Shown: piece after piece, positions 51,178 through 52,231 of the stretch
Layout of the letters: the number at the start of each line of letters is the position of its first letter
Position numbering within the stretch: position 1 is the stretch's first letter
Position numbers and translations under genes: made by a program
Notes under the pieces: generated by a model
The model's database searches: none
Told to the model about the DNA's origin: nothing
The model's input: the letters and a program-made list of their open reading frames with translations, nothing else
NCBI RefSeq assembly: GCF_008806345.1
Contig: NZ_VZZJ01000034.1
Location: 1-52,231, forward strand
Direction of reading: 5' to 3'
Length of the DNA stretch: 52,231 nt
DNA from: Methylobacterium planeticum
GTDB taxonomy: Bacteria; Pseudomonadota; Alphaproteobacteria; Rhizobiales; Beijerinckiaceae

Positions 51178-52048
51178 GAGGGCGCCGCTCCTCGCGGGGT
51201 CGGACCTCGCCTTCGCGGCCGGCGGCCGCAACCTCGTCGAGGGGGTCTCGCTGACGGTGGAGCCCGGCACCCTGCAGGTCGTCATCGGGCCGAACGGCGC
51301 GGGCAAGTCCACGCTCATGCGCCTCCTCTGCGGGGAACTGCGCCCGAGCCGGGGCGTCGTCGCCTACGGGGGCGTCCCGGTCGCGGCGATCCCGCCCTGG
51401 CGGCTCGCGGCCCTGCGGGCGGTGCTTCCCCAGAGCGCCCGGCTCGCCTTCCCGTTCGCCGTCGCGGAGGTGGCCCGGATCGGCCTCGACGGCATCGGCC
51501 GCGGCCTCGGCCGCCGGGACCGGGAGGCGATCCTGGCGGACGCCCTGCGCAGGGCCGACATCCTGCATCTCGCCGAGCGGGCCTATCAGAGCCTGTCGGG
51601 CGGGGAGCAGGCGAGGGTCCAGTTCGCGCGGGTGCTGTGCCAGCTCGCCGCCGGCCGCACCCTCGCCGCCGGGCAGGTCCTGTTCCTCGACGAGCCCACC
51701 GCGAGCCTCGACCTGCGCCATCAGAGCGCGATCCTCGAGGCCGTGGACGCCTTGCGGCGGGCGGGCGTCGGCGTGGTGGCGATCCTGCACGACCTCAACC
51801 TGGCGGCGGCCTATGCCGAGACCCTGCTGGTGCTCGCCGACGGGCGCCTCGTGGCGCGGGGCGCCCCGGGGGCGATCCTGCGCGACGACCTGATCGCGCG
51901 GGTGTTCGGGGTGCGCTGGCCCGTGGGCCGGGTCCCGGCGGCCGGCCAGCCGTTCATCCTGCCGCGCCGCATGTTGCCGGAGGGCAATGCCGCGCAGGAT
52001 CGCGCGGACGGGCCGGATCCATTTCAGCCGCCGCCAGGGACGCCTTAG
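51170..52048 (+). CDS. hmuV: Heme ABC transporter ATP-binding protein
   Basis: A 292-residue ABC ATPase. VVIGPNGAGKSTLMRLLCGE is Walker A, LSGGEQARVQFARVLCQLA the signature, VLFLDEPTASLDL Walker B and VAILHDLNLAAAYAE the switch histidine. It powers HmuTU heme import. It starts at ATG 51170 and overlaps the hmuU stop. The last 25 residues are an Asp/Pro-rich extension. It ends the operon. Confidence 0.94.
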   Translation: MSERAPLLAGSDLAFAAGGRNLVEGVSLTVEPGTLQVVIGPNGAGKSTLMRLLCGELRPSRGVVAYGGVPVAAIPPWRLAALRAVLPQSARLAFPFAVAEVARIGLDGIGRGLGRRDREAILADALRRADILHLAERAYQSLSGGEQARVQFARVLCQLAAGRTLAAGQVLFLDEPTASLDLRHQSAILEAVDALRRAGVGVVAILHDLNLAAAYAETLLVLADGRLVARGAPGAILRDDLIARVFGVRWPVGRVPAAGQPFILPRRMLPEGNAAQDRADGPDPFQPPPGTP

Positions 52049-52163
52049 AGCCGCGCCAATCTGCCGGCGGGTCCGGGGCGTTGACCCGGCCGCGCCGGCG
52101 GCCGCATCGGGCTGGTCAGCCAGCCCCTCGCCAGCCAGACGACCCCCCGAGCGCTGTCTTCCT

Positions 52164-52231
52164 TGTGATTAGGCGTGGAATAAGGACCCCGTTTTCGGGG
52201 TGATCGGCGTCCAAACGGGCCCCCCAGGACA
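52164..52231 (+). mobile_element. Likely left end of an IS21-family element
   Basis: From TGTGATTAGGCGTGGAATAA the sequence runs into GGACCCCGTTTTCGGGGTGA, a GC-stem with T loop, and TCGGCGTCCAAACGGGCCCC. This pattern is the recurrent terminal noncoding region that precedes istA in IS21-family elements of alphaproteobacteria. No transposase coding sequence falls inside the window, so the call rests on recall of that pattern. Confidence 0.5.

Overview
The window looks like a chromosomal segment of a Methylobacterium-type alphaproteobacterium (Hyphomicrobiales). It has very high G+C, strongly G/C-ending codons and many small exported proteins. It carries a CIRCE-controlled groESL, a PaoABC-type aldehyde oxidoreductase, a seven-gene Nit1C cluster and a hemP-hmuTUV heme uptake operon. 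I found no tRNA, rRNA or CRISPR array. The genus assignment is an inference from gene families and style.

Region 1 (1-11.9 kb) is accessory DNA. On the minus strand lie a ParB-like protein, RNase HI, a DUF3800 protein and a small serine recombinase with clustered half-sites upstream. From about 3.4 to 10.9 kb the sequence is visibly richer in A+T and reads on the plus strand. It holds a PD-(D/E)XK nuclease, then a tightly packed cassette: C5-cytosine methyltransferase, a 717-residue protein with two GHKL ATPase modules (the second like a histidine kinase), an atypical receiver-domain protein, an unrecognised 218-residue protein and a Vsr nuclease. This restriction-modification-like unit with a two-component-like pair inside it is the best candidate for an undescribed system. 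Past the island lie a decayed and an intact copy of the same XRE family.

Region 2 (11.9-17.5 kb) holds small regulators: a PAS-only protein, a headless XRE-like protein, a LuxR/NarL regulator with a degenerate receiver, and a stand-alone receiver. It also has a CHRD exported protein and a broken cupin gene.

Region 3 (17.6-36.5 kb) has paoCBA, a ketopantoate-reductase-like protein, small exported proteins, a DUF3280/DUF2380-cupin fusion, a periplasmic SrpA-like catalase, an aaeXAB-like efflux operon with a MarR regulator, a leftover of a hybrid histidine kinase, and a cluster of lineage-specific small genes.

Region 4 (36.7-47.9 kb) starts with CIRCE-groES-groEL. The minus-strand nitBCDEFGH cluster (nitrilase, radical SAM, acetyltransferase, AIR-synthase-like, flavin monooxygenase and two small proteins), known elsewhere for cyanide-nitrogen assimilation, faces a divergent MocR-type regulator across a promoter region with three TACAAT-containing elements. 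A metB-like transsulfuration gene follows.

Region 5 (48-52.2 kb) has a DUF983 protein, a paralogue of an earlier small exported protein, and hemP-hmuTUV behind an AT-rich palindrome. The last bases look like the terminus of an IS21-family element cut off by the window edge. Short tandem duplications near gene ends recur throughout and appear to be a local style of sequence change.
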